Assembly: GCA_024405235.1 (NCBI GenBank)
Contig: JAKSPA010000015.1
Coordinates: 1-14,613, forward strand
Direction of reading: 5' to 3'
Length of the DNA stretch: 14,613 nucleotides
DNA from: Lentisphaeria bacterium
GTDB lineage: Bacteria > Verrucomicrobiota > Lentisphaeria > Oligosphaerales > Oligosphaeraceae
Shown here piece after piece: positions 1-7,249 of the stretch. The translations under genes and the position numbers were made by a program. Each line of letters begins with the position of its first letter. The first letter of the stretch is position 1. The notes below the pieces were generated by a model. That model made no database searches and was not told the DNA's origin. It saw only the letters and a list, made by a program, of their open reading frames with translations.

Positions 1-1
1 G

Positions 2-574
2 AAAGGCAAAACGGAAGCGGCTCAATGGAACTATCGTCAAGTTTTGTCGATGCACCCTGACAATTTCCTTGCACTAAAGCGCTTAGGCCTTCTCGCATCA
101 GCAGAGGGCAATGACGCAGACGCCGCACAGTCTCTCTCAACCGCCCCGAAATGCAATCCTGATGACGGCGAAGTCCTTCTGGCACTAGGCTTTGCGCAAC
201 TTCAGCTCAAACAATCCGCATGGGCGCTCGCAAGCCTTTCGCGTGCCGCCGCGCTGAAGCCGCAGGACCCGCAGACCGCAAGACTGTTCGGCGTCGCTCT
301 CGGAGCAATGGAATGGCGCGAAGCCGCAATCGTCCAACTGCAGAAGGCATTGGAACTGAACGCCAAAGACAATGAAGCCGCAATAAATCTGGCAATGATT
401 GCGCTGACACGCTCTTCTGAAATTGAATTCCAGGCACGAAAGGACGACGAAAACAGAATCGCTCTGGAACGCCTTGCAAGTACCATTCGTCGCCAGGCTC
501 TCGATTGGTACCATCTCGCAATCGAAAACGGCGCACAGGAAGACCCCTTGCTTGAGGAGGCTTTGTCGAAATGA
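2..574 (+). CDS. TPR-repeat protein, 5' truncated by window edge
   Basis: The reading frame is open from the first bases of the window to the TGA at 572-574, so the true start lies upstream; the first internal ATG is at 44. The visible 190 or so residues are a run of about four tetratricopeptide-like helix pairs, with the recurring pattern of small residue, Leu/Ala and a closing Pro (segments ending SMHPDN, KCNPDD, LKPQDP, LNAKDN). The last 40 residues are helical, charged and outside the repeat pattern. TPR arrays are protein-protein scaffolds; nothing shows a partner or a catalytic role. The stop overlaps the ATG of the next gene (ATGA at 571-574), which implies translational coupling with the phosphoesterase. 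The name beyond TPR is unknown. Confidence 0.8.
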   Translation, partial: KGKTEAAQWNYRQVLSMHPDNFLALKRLGLLASAEGNDADAAQSLSTAPKCNPDDGEVLLALGFAQLQLKQSAWALASLSRAAALKPQDPQTARLFGVALGAMEWREAAIVQLQKALELNAKDNEAAINLAMIALTRSSEIEFQARKDDENRIALERLASTIRRQALDWYHLAIENGAQEDPLLEEALSK

Positions 575-1668
575 AACCATCGGTCCTCCTGTTTGCCGCA
601 TTCGTTTCCATTTTCGCACTTTACGCACAGGAATTCGGCGACAGTCGCAATGCAATCACCGAATTGGCGAAAAAATACGAATTGCGGGAACAGACGCCGC
701 CGCCCGAGTGGTCACAGCGAAAAGACACGCCGCTTTTTCAAATCGCATGGGTTGCCGACATGCATGTCGAAAATCAAGATGACGTGGAACGAAATGCGGC
801 GCTTCTCTGCCAGATCCGCACTGCAATACATCCTCTGGCTGTGGTCATTTGCGGAGATTCGTGGGGCAGAGGCATTTCCCCTGTAGAGCGCCAGCGGAAT
901 TTCAAGGATTTCCTGAAAAAATGTCTTGGCGATGGAATTCCGGCCATCGTCATTCCAGGAGACAACTGGCCACAAGGCTACGATGAAGTGTTCGGCGCCA
1001 ACAAATTCTCGTTCACTCTTGGCGGATTCAGATTCATCTGCGCCGCAATGGACGTCGCTGGTTCTAAAAACGGCTGTTCCATATTCTACGAAGACACCAT
1101 GAAATGGCTTGAAAACCAGTTCGCGAGTGCCGGAAACGCACCTGTTGTCTATATTCAACACGAACCCGTCGAACCGCCTCTGACTCTAAGCTCGCCAGAG
1201 ATAGCCAATTTGCTCGACAGCACGCCCAATGCGATTCTGGCACTCGCAGGCCATGTTCATCTGGATCTCGCATTCTCACGCAAACATTGGCAGCAATGGA
1301 TTTGCCCAACCACAATGACGACAATCCGCCCCACCCCCGCGTTCAAGGTGCTTAGTTTCTATAATGACGCCGTCATCTGCCAGAATTGGGAAAGGGAATC
1401 GCTTCCGCCGTACAAAAAATATCTTCCTGCAAACAAGTTTCTCATCGCAAGAATTCCGAAAGAATTGCAGACCGGAATCCACAAGGTCGCAAAGTTCTCC
1501 ATGGATGATTTTCAGGCCATGCCGCCACGGCCCTTTGTCTCCGATCCGACTCTCGACGCACGGCAAACGGAAATCACAAGGCGAACCATGCAATTCGCAA
1601 TTCAACACGCATTGAAAACATCACGTTCTCCAAACACGAAAAATGCCACTAAAACTGATGACAATTGA
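571..1668 (+). CDS. Exported calcineurin-like metallophosphoesterase with altered GNHD motif
   Basis: The 365-residue protein starts with a likely signal peptide (residues 1-19, hydrophobic core 5-18, cleavage near Ala19-Gln20), so it should act in the periplasm or be lipid-free secreted. The dinuclear-metal phosphoesterase signature is visible in order: D63-M-H65, G95-D96, a GDNW block at 130-133, H197 in a IQHEP segment, and GHVH at 227-230. In the family the third block is GNH[D/E], where Asn binds metal and His is the catalytic acid. Here it reads Gly-Asp-Asn-Trp, so the general His is absent. The fold is well supported; the substrate is not, and activity may be altered. The C-terminal 100 residues fall outside the core domain. 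The gene is coupled to the TPR gene (ATGA) and its 3' end overlaps the next gene by 26 nt. Confidence 0.82.
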   Translation: MKPSVLLFAAFVSIFALYAQEFGDSRNAITELAKKYELREQTPPPEWSQRKDTPLFQIAWVADMHVENQDDVERNAALLCQIRTAIHPLAVVICGDSWGRGISPVERQRNFKDFLKKCLGDGIPAIVIPGDNWPQGYDEVFGANKFSFTLGGFRFICAAMDVAGSKNGCSIFYEDTMKWLENQFASAGNAPVVYIQHEPVEPPLTLSSPEIANLLDSTPNAILALAGHVHLDLAFSRKHWQQWICPTTMTTIRPTPAFKVLSFYNDAVICQNWERESLPPYKKYLPANKFLIARIPKELQTGIHKVAKFSMDDFQAMPPRPFVSDPTLDARQTEITRRTMQFAIQHALKTSRSPNTKNATKTDDN

Positions 1669-2314
1669 AGATGCGTCCGCCTTCCTCCAAATTGAGGCGA
1701 AGGAACTGCGAGCGCTTGTGACCTCCGGAGAAATTCCATGCATCCGCCAGGGCGAACGCATTATGTTCGAACATGACGAACTTGACAACTGGTATTCGAA
1801 CAGACTCGTAAGGCACATTCCGATAAGACATTGCGAATATGCAAAAACCGTTCCAGACGAAATGCGCATCGCCGACTACTGCCGTGTCGAAACCATGGAA
1901 ACAAATCTCGCGGGAAAGACAAAACCCGCAATCCTCAGAGCGCTCACTGAACTCGCCGAACGCTCTGGACTGCTATACGATCCAAAGGAATTTCTTGACA
2001 ACATTCAGAAACGCGAAGAGGTCGCTTCCACCGCAATGGCGGAAGGCATTGCACTTGTCCACCCGCAAACAAGAGACGAATATACATGTGAAGCTCCTTT
2101 CATCGCCATCGCGAAAACTTCCAAGCCTGTTTTCTTCGGCGAAGAAAACGGCGTTCCGACAGACATCTTCTTCATCGTATGCTCCCCAGACGCGCAGGAA
2201 CACATCCAGCTGCTGGCAAAACTTTGTCAGGCAATCGCAAAAGGCAAACTGCTCAACGCACTTCGGGAGGCAACGTCTCCGGATGAAATGATGGCCGCGG
2301 TCGAAAATGAATGA
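1643..2314 (+). CDS. HTH (excisionase-type) - PTS EIIA (PtsN-like) fusion regulator
   Basis: The protein has 223 residues. Residues about 6-55 match the small MerR/excisionase-type helix-turn-helix (TIEDASAFLQI..., GEIPCIRQGERI, a DELDNWY end). Residues about 92-220 resemble the type 2 EIIA domain: a short helical lead, REEVASTAMAEGIALVHPQ with the candidate phospho-accepting His140, and the later FIAIAKTSKPVFFG and DIFFIVCSPD strands. PtsN-type proteins are regulatory members of the PTSNtr phosphorelay rather than sugar transporters; the HTH suggests a DNA-bound sensor of phosphorylation state. This is inference from the fold. The start at 1643 lies inside the previous gene; M6 at 1658 is an alternative, and neither has a clear Shine-Dalgarno sequence. 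It is the last gene before a 323-nt gap. Confidence 0.8.
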   Translation: MPLKLMTIEDASAFLQIEAKELRALVTSGEIPCIRQGERIMFEHDELDNWYSNRLVRHIPIRHCEYAKTVPDEMRIADYCRVETMETNLAGKTKPAILRALTELAERSGLLYDPKEFLDNIQKREEVASTAMAEGIALVHPQTRDEYTCEAPFIAIAKTSKPVFFGEENGVPTDIFFIVCSPDAQEHIQLLAKLCQAIAKGKLLNALREATSPDEMMAAVENE

Positions 2315-2394
2315 CGAAACAACCGACGAAATTCCGACGATTCAAAAAAACGCCTTCGACACGCTTCTCCAAATTTCATAGCATCAATTCAGAA

Positions 2395-2446
2395 CCCCAA
2401 AAACAGTTTTCCAAAATGTTTTGGGACTACATCAATCCCAAAAACA
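2395..2446 (+). repeat. Two direct copies flanking one complementary arm (competing hairpins)
   Basis: CCCAAAAACA occurs at 2396-2405 and again at 2437-2446. Between them, TGTTTTGGG at 2417-2425 is complementary to either copy apart from one unpaired A. Pairing with the right copy gives about ten pairs (TGTTTTGGGA with TCCCAAAAACA, loop about 9 nt). Pairing with the left copy gives about nine. The two hairpins exclude each other, a layout seen in attenuators and switches. There is no U tract after the right hairpin, so it is not a plain intrinsic terminator. Function is unknown, and AT-richness makes chance pairing possible. Confidence 0.35.
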
Positions 2447-2552
2447 AAAACACGACAATTCTAGACAACTTCACATCTTAGGACTTTTTTTTCATTAATT
2501 TTTGCCTTGTTGACAAATTTTCTTTCAAAAAAAAAGGGATTTGGCAAAATTT

Positions 2553-2594
2553 GGGGCTATATTAGCCTTTTGTCTGGACCTTTTTTGGTCTTTT
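2553..2594 (+). terminator. Two small adjacent stem-loops followed by T runs
   Basis: GGCTA (2555-2559), loop TAT, TAGCC (2563-2567) forms a perfect 5-bp hairpin, extendable by two G-U pairs in RNA, followed by CTTTTG. Ten bases later GACC (2577-2580), a loop of six T, and GGTC (2587-2590) is followed by TTTT. Either could be a weak terminator for the upstream HTH-EIIA operon or an operator over the pilB promoter. The stems are short and the call is tentative. Confidence 0.3.
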
Positions 2595-2625
2595 AGCAAT
2601 TTCCATACTGGCTCACTATCCTATC

Positions 2626-2630
2626 GGAGA
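2626..2630 (+). promoter_or_regulatory. Shine-Dalgarno GGAGA deciding the GTG start of the first pilB
   Basis: GGAGA lies 7 nt before the GTG at 2638. It supports a GTG start and a 569-residue protein whose N-terminus begins directly with the MshEN-type domain. Confidence 0.7.
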
Positions 2631-2637
2631 ACCAAAC

Positions 2638-4347
2638 GTGATCGGTCAAGAAGATTTCATCGTAGAACTCCTTTCCTCAAGAGGACTTCTTAACAACACA
2701 CAGATTGAAGAGGCGAAAAAACGCCTTCTGGACGAAAGTTCAGACAACCTGCTTGCCGCCCTCTATGCCACAAAAGCCGTTGATGAAAAGACGGTTCTGA
2801 AGCTCCTTTCAGAAGAATACGGCATGGATACATTCGATTTCGACGAACGCAAGGAACGCGTTCCCGAACACATCATTCAGTTGATTCCCGCGCAGATTGC
2901 CCTAAGATACCGAATGATTCCCGTTGACTACAACGGCGAATCGCTCACTGTCGCCATGGCGGATCCTGCGGACATCGAATCGCAGGACGCAGTCAGACAT
3001 CTGACGAAAATGGATGTGATATACGTCATTGCCTCCGAGAAGCAGATCACTCAGTCGCTCGACTTCTACTACAGACGCAATGACGCAGGCGACATCCTGA
3101 CGGAAATGACTGAAACCACCACCGATGTCACCGTCACCGCCACAACCGACTCCACCACCGATACGGCTGGAGACGAGGACGACGAATCCGCGCCTATCAT
3201 TCGATATGTCAACCTTCTCATCATGGAAGCGTTCCGTTCCAGAGCATCCGATATTCACCTGGAACCAATGGAAAAACGCTTCCGCGTCCGCTATCGTATC
3301 GACGGCGTTCTGAACGAAGTGGAGGCACCGCCCAAATACCTTCAGAACAAAATCTTGTCGCGTCTTAAACTTATGAGCGGCATGGATCTTTCCGAACATA
3401 GAATCCCTCAGGATGGACGTATCCGCATCACAGCAATGGGACGAGAGCTCGACCTTCGTGTTTCCGACATCCCATGCACATACGGCGAATCCATCGTCAT
3501 GCGTATCCTTGATAAGAGCGGCGTCATGCTTGGCATCTCGGAACTCGGTTTCATGGATGACGACACCAAACTGATCTACAAGATTCTTAACCTGCCAGAC
3601 GGAATCTTCCTGGTCACCGGACCTACCGGTTCAGGAAAGACCACCTCTCTTTACTCGTTCCTGCACGAACTCAACCAGCCTACCAGAAAGATCATCACGG
3701 CGGAAGACCCTGTCGAATACGAACTTTCAGGAATCAACCAAGTTCAGGTCAACACGGACGTCGGCCTCACATTCGCAAGCGCGCTTCGAGCCATGCTTCG
3801 TCAGGCGCCGAATATCATCATGGTCGGTGAAATCCGTGATGAGGAGACAGGCTCCATCGCCATCAACGCCGCACTGACCGGACACTTGGTCTTCTCCACA
3901 CTGCACACCAACGCCGCTCCTTCCGCTGTCCCGCGCCTCATCGATATGGGCATGAAGCCTTTCCTTGTGGCTTCCTCTCTGCGAGCAGTCATGGCGCAGC
4001 GACTCGTCAGAAGACTCTGCAAATCCTGCAAACGTCCGCATCAGCTCACGCCTAACGAAATGGACGGCCTCGGCGTCGACGAAGAGTTCGTCAAGACACA
4101 CTCGTTCATGGAACCCGTCGGCTGCCCCGACTGCAACAAAGGCTATCGCGGCAGAATGGGTATCTATGAAATCTTCATGCTGGACAATTCCATCGAGAAT
4201 CTCATCTACCAGCGCGCCGACTCCGGCGTCATCAAACGCCGTGCGGTCGAACTCGGCATGAGAGACCTCCGCGATGACGGCCTCCGCAAAGCATCAATGG
4301 GAATCACTTCCATTAACGAAGTGCTCCGTCTGACTGTCACTGAATAA
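2638..4347 (+). CDS. pilB: GspE/PilB-family pilus or secretion assembly ATPase, copy 1
   Basis: This 569-residue cytoplasmic AAA-like ATPase powers pilin or pseudopilin polymerisation at the base of PilC/GspF. Residues about 5-150 form an MshEN/T2SSE N-terminal domain. A Thr/Asp-rich linker follows (about 153-184), then the ATPase domain. ASDIHLEP is at 203-210, Walker A GPTGSGKT at 328-335, and the Walker B region IIMVGEIRDEE at about 393-403. A zinc-binding tetracysteine is present (C461, C464, C496, C499), typical of the assembly ATPases and absent from PilT. The residues before Walker B read RQAPN, where most members have RQDPD, so two conserved Asp are lost. The start is GTG with a good Shine-Dalgarno. 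It is the first gene of the motor operon, 19 nt before a paralogue. GspE and PilB cannot be separated on sequence alone, but the neighbouring PilT favours a pilus role. Confidence 0.9.
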   Translation: MIGQEDFIVELLSSRGLLNNTQIEEAKKRLLDESSDNLLAALYATKAVDEKTVLKLLSEEYGMDTFDFDERKERVPEHIIQLIPAQIALRYRMIPVDYNGESLTVAMADPADIESQDAVRHLTKMDVIYVIASEKQITQSLDFYYRRNDAGDILTEMTETTTDVTVTATTDSTTDTAGDEDDESAPIIRYVNLLIMEAFRSRASDIHLEPMEKRFRVRYRIDGVLNEVEAPPKYLQNKILSRLKLMSGMDLSEHRIPQDGRIRITAMGRELDLRVSDIPCTYGESIVMRILDKSGVMLGISELGFMDDDTKLIYKILNLPDGIFLVTGPTGSGKTTSLYSFLHELNQPTRKIITAEDPVEYELSGINQVQVNTDVGLTFASALRAMLRQAPNIIMVGEIRDEETGSIAINAALTGHLVFSTLHTNAAPSAVPRLIDMGMKPFLVASSLRAVMAQRLVRRLCKSCKRPHQLTPNEMDGLGVDEEFVKTHSFMEPVGCPDCNKGYRGRMGIYEIFMLDNSIENLIYQRADSGVIKRRAVELGMRDLRDDGLRKASMGITSINEVLRLTVTE

Positions 4348-4366
4348 TAGACTAATTTTTAAAACC

Positions 4367-6091
4367 ATGTACGACGGAAACATTGACATCTCTCCGGAAG
4401 TCAGCATGATTTGGTCTATTCTGACCAAACGCAAGATTGCAAATGACGAACAGCTCTCCGAAGTTCTCGAAGAAAGCCGAAACACAGGACAGGACTTCGA
4501 GGAGGTTCTCTACAACTACCAGCTCATTCAGGAAGATCAGCTCCTGCAGCTTATCGCCGAAGAGCTGAACACGCAATTCGTCGAAATCCATGTCTCCGCC
4601 CTTGACAAAGAACTTGCCAAGGCAATCTCTGGAGACATCGCACGAACATACAGCATCGTTCCTGTCGCAGAGGACGACGTCACGCTCACGCTTGCCACAG
4701 ACAAGCCCTTTGATCCAAAGGTAATCGACGAACTGCACTTTGTCGTCGACAAGGAATGCCACATCGTCGTCGCACGTCCGAAGGACATAATCGAGGCAAT
4801 GGAAGCGTTCTATCCAGAAAGCGGTTCCAATGTCTCCGACGTCATCAACCAGTTGGTCGAAGAGCATAAACTGGCGGAAGGCAGGGACCTTTCAAACGCC
4901 ACTGACGCGGAACTCGTCGCAGCTGCCAACGAGACTCCAATCATCAAATTCGTCAACGTCATTCTGCATCAGGCAATTCGAGACAAAGCCTCCGATATTC
5001 ACTTTGAGCCGTTCGCCGACGAATTCCGTATCCGCTACCGTATCGATGGCGACCTCTACGAAATGACGCCCCCGCCGAAGCACCTCGCGATTCCCGTCAT
5101 CAGCCGTATCAAGGTCATGAGTTCCATGAACATCTCGGAACGCCGAATCCCTCAGGATGGACGTATCGAGCTGCGCATCAACCGCAATCCTATCGATATC
5201 CGTGTGTCAACACTGCCGACACGCTACGGCGAATCCGTCGTTCTTCGTATTCTGGACCGAAGCGTCGTCAATCTGGATCTCGATGCGCTTGGCATGTCAC
5301 ATGAGACGGTCACCACAATCAGACAGCTCATCAGCCGTCCGAATGGAATCTTCCTTGTCACAGGACCTACCGGTTCAGGAAAGACCACAACGCTCTATTC
5401 CGGCATCAAGGAACTCAACGTCGTCGAAGACAAGCTCCTGACCGTTGAAGACCCTGTGGAATGCGACATCGAGGGCATCATGCAGGGCCCCGTCCACGAC
5501 GCGGTCGGCATGACATTCGCCAACGCGCTACGTGCATTCCTCCGTCAGGACCCTGACCGAATAATGGTCGGTGAAATCCGTGATAAGGAAACCGCAGACA
5601 TCGCCGTTCAGGCAGCTCTGACCGGACACTTGGTCCTTTCGACTTTGCACACCAACGACTCGGCAGGTGCGGTCACCCGTCTGATCGATATGGGCATCGA
5701 ACCGTTCCTCATCAGTTCTACCGTTGTCGGCGTTCTGGCGCAGCGACTCATCCGCAGATGCTGCCCGAACTGCAAGACAGCCTACGATCCGACCGACGAA
5801 GAACTGGAAGCCTTCGGCATCACGCGAGAAGAACTCGGTGGCAGAAAGTTCTATCAAGGACAGGGTTGCGATTTCTGCAACGGTTCAGGATTCAAGAAAC
5901 GCGTCGGTATCTTCGAACTTCTGAAGGCGACTCCTGAAATTCAGGCGATGATCAATCGCAGATGCCCCACGCAGGAAATCAAGGCGAAGGCTATGGAACA
6001 GGGCATGAGAACGCTGCGACAGGATGGTCTCATGCACGTACTCAATGGCGTCACATGCGCCAAAGAAGTCATTCAGTTCACATTCTCATAA
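4367..6091 (+). CDS. pilB: GspE/PilB-family assembly ATPase, copy 2
   Basis: This 574-residue paralogue of the preceding gene has the same domain order: an MshEN-type N-terminal domain (about 15-150), a shorter and less Thr-rich linker, and the T2SSE ATPase domain with ASDIHFEP at 208-215. Walker A GPTGSGKT is at 333-340 and the Walker B region RQDPDRIMVGEIRD at 393-406. The zinc tetracysteine is C466, C469, C501 and C504. Unlike copy 1 it keeps the usual RQDPD residues. The ATG at 4367 has no Shine-Dalgarno. M14 at 4406 has GGAAG 5 nt upstream and would give an N-terminus that aligns better with copy 1, so the true start may be 4406. It sits between copy 1 and pilT, and is the more canonical of the two candidates for the main PilB. 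Confidence 0.9.
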   Translation: MYDGNIDISPEVSMIWSILTKRKIANDEQLSEVLEESRNTGQDFEEVLYNYQLIQEDQLLQLIAEELNTQFVEIHVSALDKELAKAISGDIARTYSIVPVAEDDVTLTLATDKPFDPKVIDELHFVVDKECHIVVARPKDIIEAMEAFYPESGSNVSDVINQLVEEHKLAEGRDLSNATDAELVAAANETPIIKFVNVILHQAIRDKASDIHFEPFADEFRIRYRIDGDLYEMTPPPKHLAIPVISRIKVMSSMNISERRIPQDGRIELRINRNPIDIRVSTLPTRYGESVVLRILDRSVVNLDLDALGMSHETVTTIRQLISRPNGIFLVTGPTGSGKTTTLYSGIKELNVVEDKLLTVEDPVECDIEGIMQGPVHDAVGMTFANALRAFLRQDPDRIMVGEIRDKETADIAVQAALTGHLVLSTLHTNDSAGAVTRLIDMGIEPFLISSTVVGVLAQRLIRRCCPNCKTAYDPTDEELEAFGITREELGGRKFYQGQGCDFCNGSGFKKRVGIFELLKATPEIQAMINRRCPTQEIKAKAMEQGMRTLRQDGLMHVLNGVTCAKEVIQFTFS

Positions 6092-6115
6092 AAATAAACA
6101 AGGAGCACCCAAATT

Positions 6116-7231
6116 ATGGCTAGACTTGAAATGGCAGATCTGCTGGATCTGGTTCTGGAGGAAGGAGCCAGTGACCTCCACCTACCATGCTTCTGCCCAC
6201 CGACCCTCAGACTCCACGGCGAATTGCAGCCTCTTGACGTGCCGCCGATGCAGCCGGAGGACACCGAGTATCTGATGAAATCAATCACAAGCGAAGCGAA
6301 CCAGCAGAAACTCCAGCAGGATGGTACTGTTGACTTCGGTGTCGCTTTCGGCAACAAGGCGCGTTTCCGTGTTTCAGCATTCCGTGCGCGCGGCAACATC
6401 GCTCTGGTTCTTCGTACCATCTCCAACAATCTGCTGACACTCGAGCAGATTGGTCTGCCAATGGCGTGCAAGGACATCCTCTTCCGTCCACGTGGCCTGG
6501 TGCTTGTCACAGGACCTACCGGTTCCGGTAAGTCAACAACCCTTGCGTCCATGATCGACGTCATCAACCACGAACGCAATGACCATATCATCACCATCGA
6601 GGATCCTATCGAATTCTACCACACCAGCCGCAAATGCGTCGTGACACAGCGCGAAGTCCACAACGACGTGCCTTCGTTCGCAGACGCCATCCGCCGAGCG
6701 CTGCGTCAGGATCCCGATGTCATTCTCGTCGGTGAAATGCGAGACAACGAGACCATCTCGGCAGCCATCACCGCCGCTGAAACCGGTCACCTTGTCTTCG
6801 GAACTCTGCACACCACAGGTTCGGCCGAAACCATCGACCGTATCGTCGACTCCTTCCCGACAAACCAGCAGGCGCAGATCAGAACGCAGCTGGCCTCAAC
6901 GCTTATCTGCGTCATCTCGCAGCTTCTTCTCAAACGCATCGACAAGAAAGGCCGTATCGCAGCATTTGAAGTCATGGTTACAACGCCGTCCATCCAGGCG
7001 CTTATCCGTGACGGAAAGACCTTCCGTATCACATCGGACATTCAGACTGGTGCGAAATACGGCATGAACACGCTGGATTCGCACCTTCTGCAGCTTTACA
7101 ACCAGGGAAAGATTTCCTACGGCGATCTCATCACCAAATGCCGCGATGCCGAAGGCGTCGTCCAGAAGATCCACGACCAGCTCAAGGCGGACAAGAATTC
7201 ATTGAACAAAGCAACAGGCGCCCAACGGTAG
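6116..7231 (+). CDS. pilT: PilT-type twitching/retraction ATPase
   Basis: The 371-residue protein has the usual PilT length and build: a short PAS-like N-terminal domain containing ASDLHL (about 18-23), Walker A GPTGSGKST from residue 133, Asp-box IEDPIEF, Walker B RQDPDVILVGEMRD, and the His-box HLVFGTLHT. The C-terminal SIQALIRDGKT matches the AIRNLI-type motif needed for retraction in PilT. The zinc tetracysteine of PilB is absent, as expected. It would depolymerise pili by acting on the cytoplasmic face of PilC. AAGGAG at 6100-6105 lies 10 nt before the ATG, and the gap from the previous gene is 24 nt. PilT paralogues such as PilU cannot be excluded, but a single copy next to pilC supports PilT. 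Confidence 0.93.
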   Translation: MARLEMADLLDLVLEEGASDLHLPCFCPPTLRLHGELQPLDVPPMQPEDTEYLMKSITSEANQQKLQQDGTVDFGVAFGNKARFRVSAFRARGNIALVLRTISNNLLTLEQIGLPMACKDILFRPRGLVLVTGPTGSGKSTTLASMIDVINHERNDHIITIEDPIEFYHTSRKCVVTQREVHNDVPSFADAIRRALRQDPDVILVGEMRDNETISAAITAAETGHLVFGTLHTTGSAETIDRIVDSFPTNQQAQIRTQLASTLICVISQLLLKRIDKKGRIAAFEVMVTTPSIQALIRDGKTFRITSDIQTGAKYGMNTLDSHLLQLYNQGKISYGDLITKCRDAEGVVQKIHDQLKADKNSLNKATGAQR

Positions 7232-7249
7232 TCTCGGAGATTAACCACC

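Larger units (their letters stand above)
2315..2637 (+). promoter_or_regulatory. AT-rich intergenic leader upstream of the pilus motor operon
   Basis: No convincing gene is visible in these 323 nt. They are far more AT-rich than the flanks, with T runs at 2485-2492 and 2581-2586 and an A run at 2527-2535. A perfect TTGACA lies at 2510-2515, but the only good -10-like hexamer (TATATT, 2558-2563) is 42 nt away, so no sigma70 promoter with normal spacing can be called. The stretch from 2542 has TGGCA...GGGGCT, resembling a -24/-12 (sigma54) element, but the GG-to-GC distance is one base too long. The inverted repeats listed separately fill the rest. The region probably contains the upstream operon's end and the promoter of the pilB-pilC operon; the exact sites cannot be fixed from sequence. 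Confidence 0.5.

Noticed and set aside
2307..2381. A 24-codon open frame (ATG at 2307 to TAG at 2381) overlapping the end of the HTH-EIIA gene.
   Set aside because: It is too short, has no recognisable features and no ribosome site of its own; translational coupling is possible but unsupported.
2542..2557. A sigma54 promoter (TGGCA...GGGGCT).
   Set aside because: The GG-to-GC distance is 13 instead of 12 and the -12 element is poor, so it is kept only as a remark.
2510..2563. TTGACA and TATATT as a sigma70 promoter for pilB.
   Set aside because: The spacing is 42 nt, far from the 16-18 nt needed.
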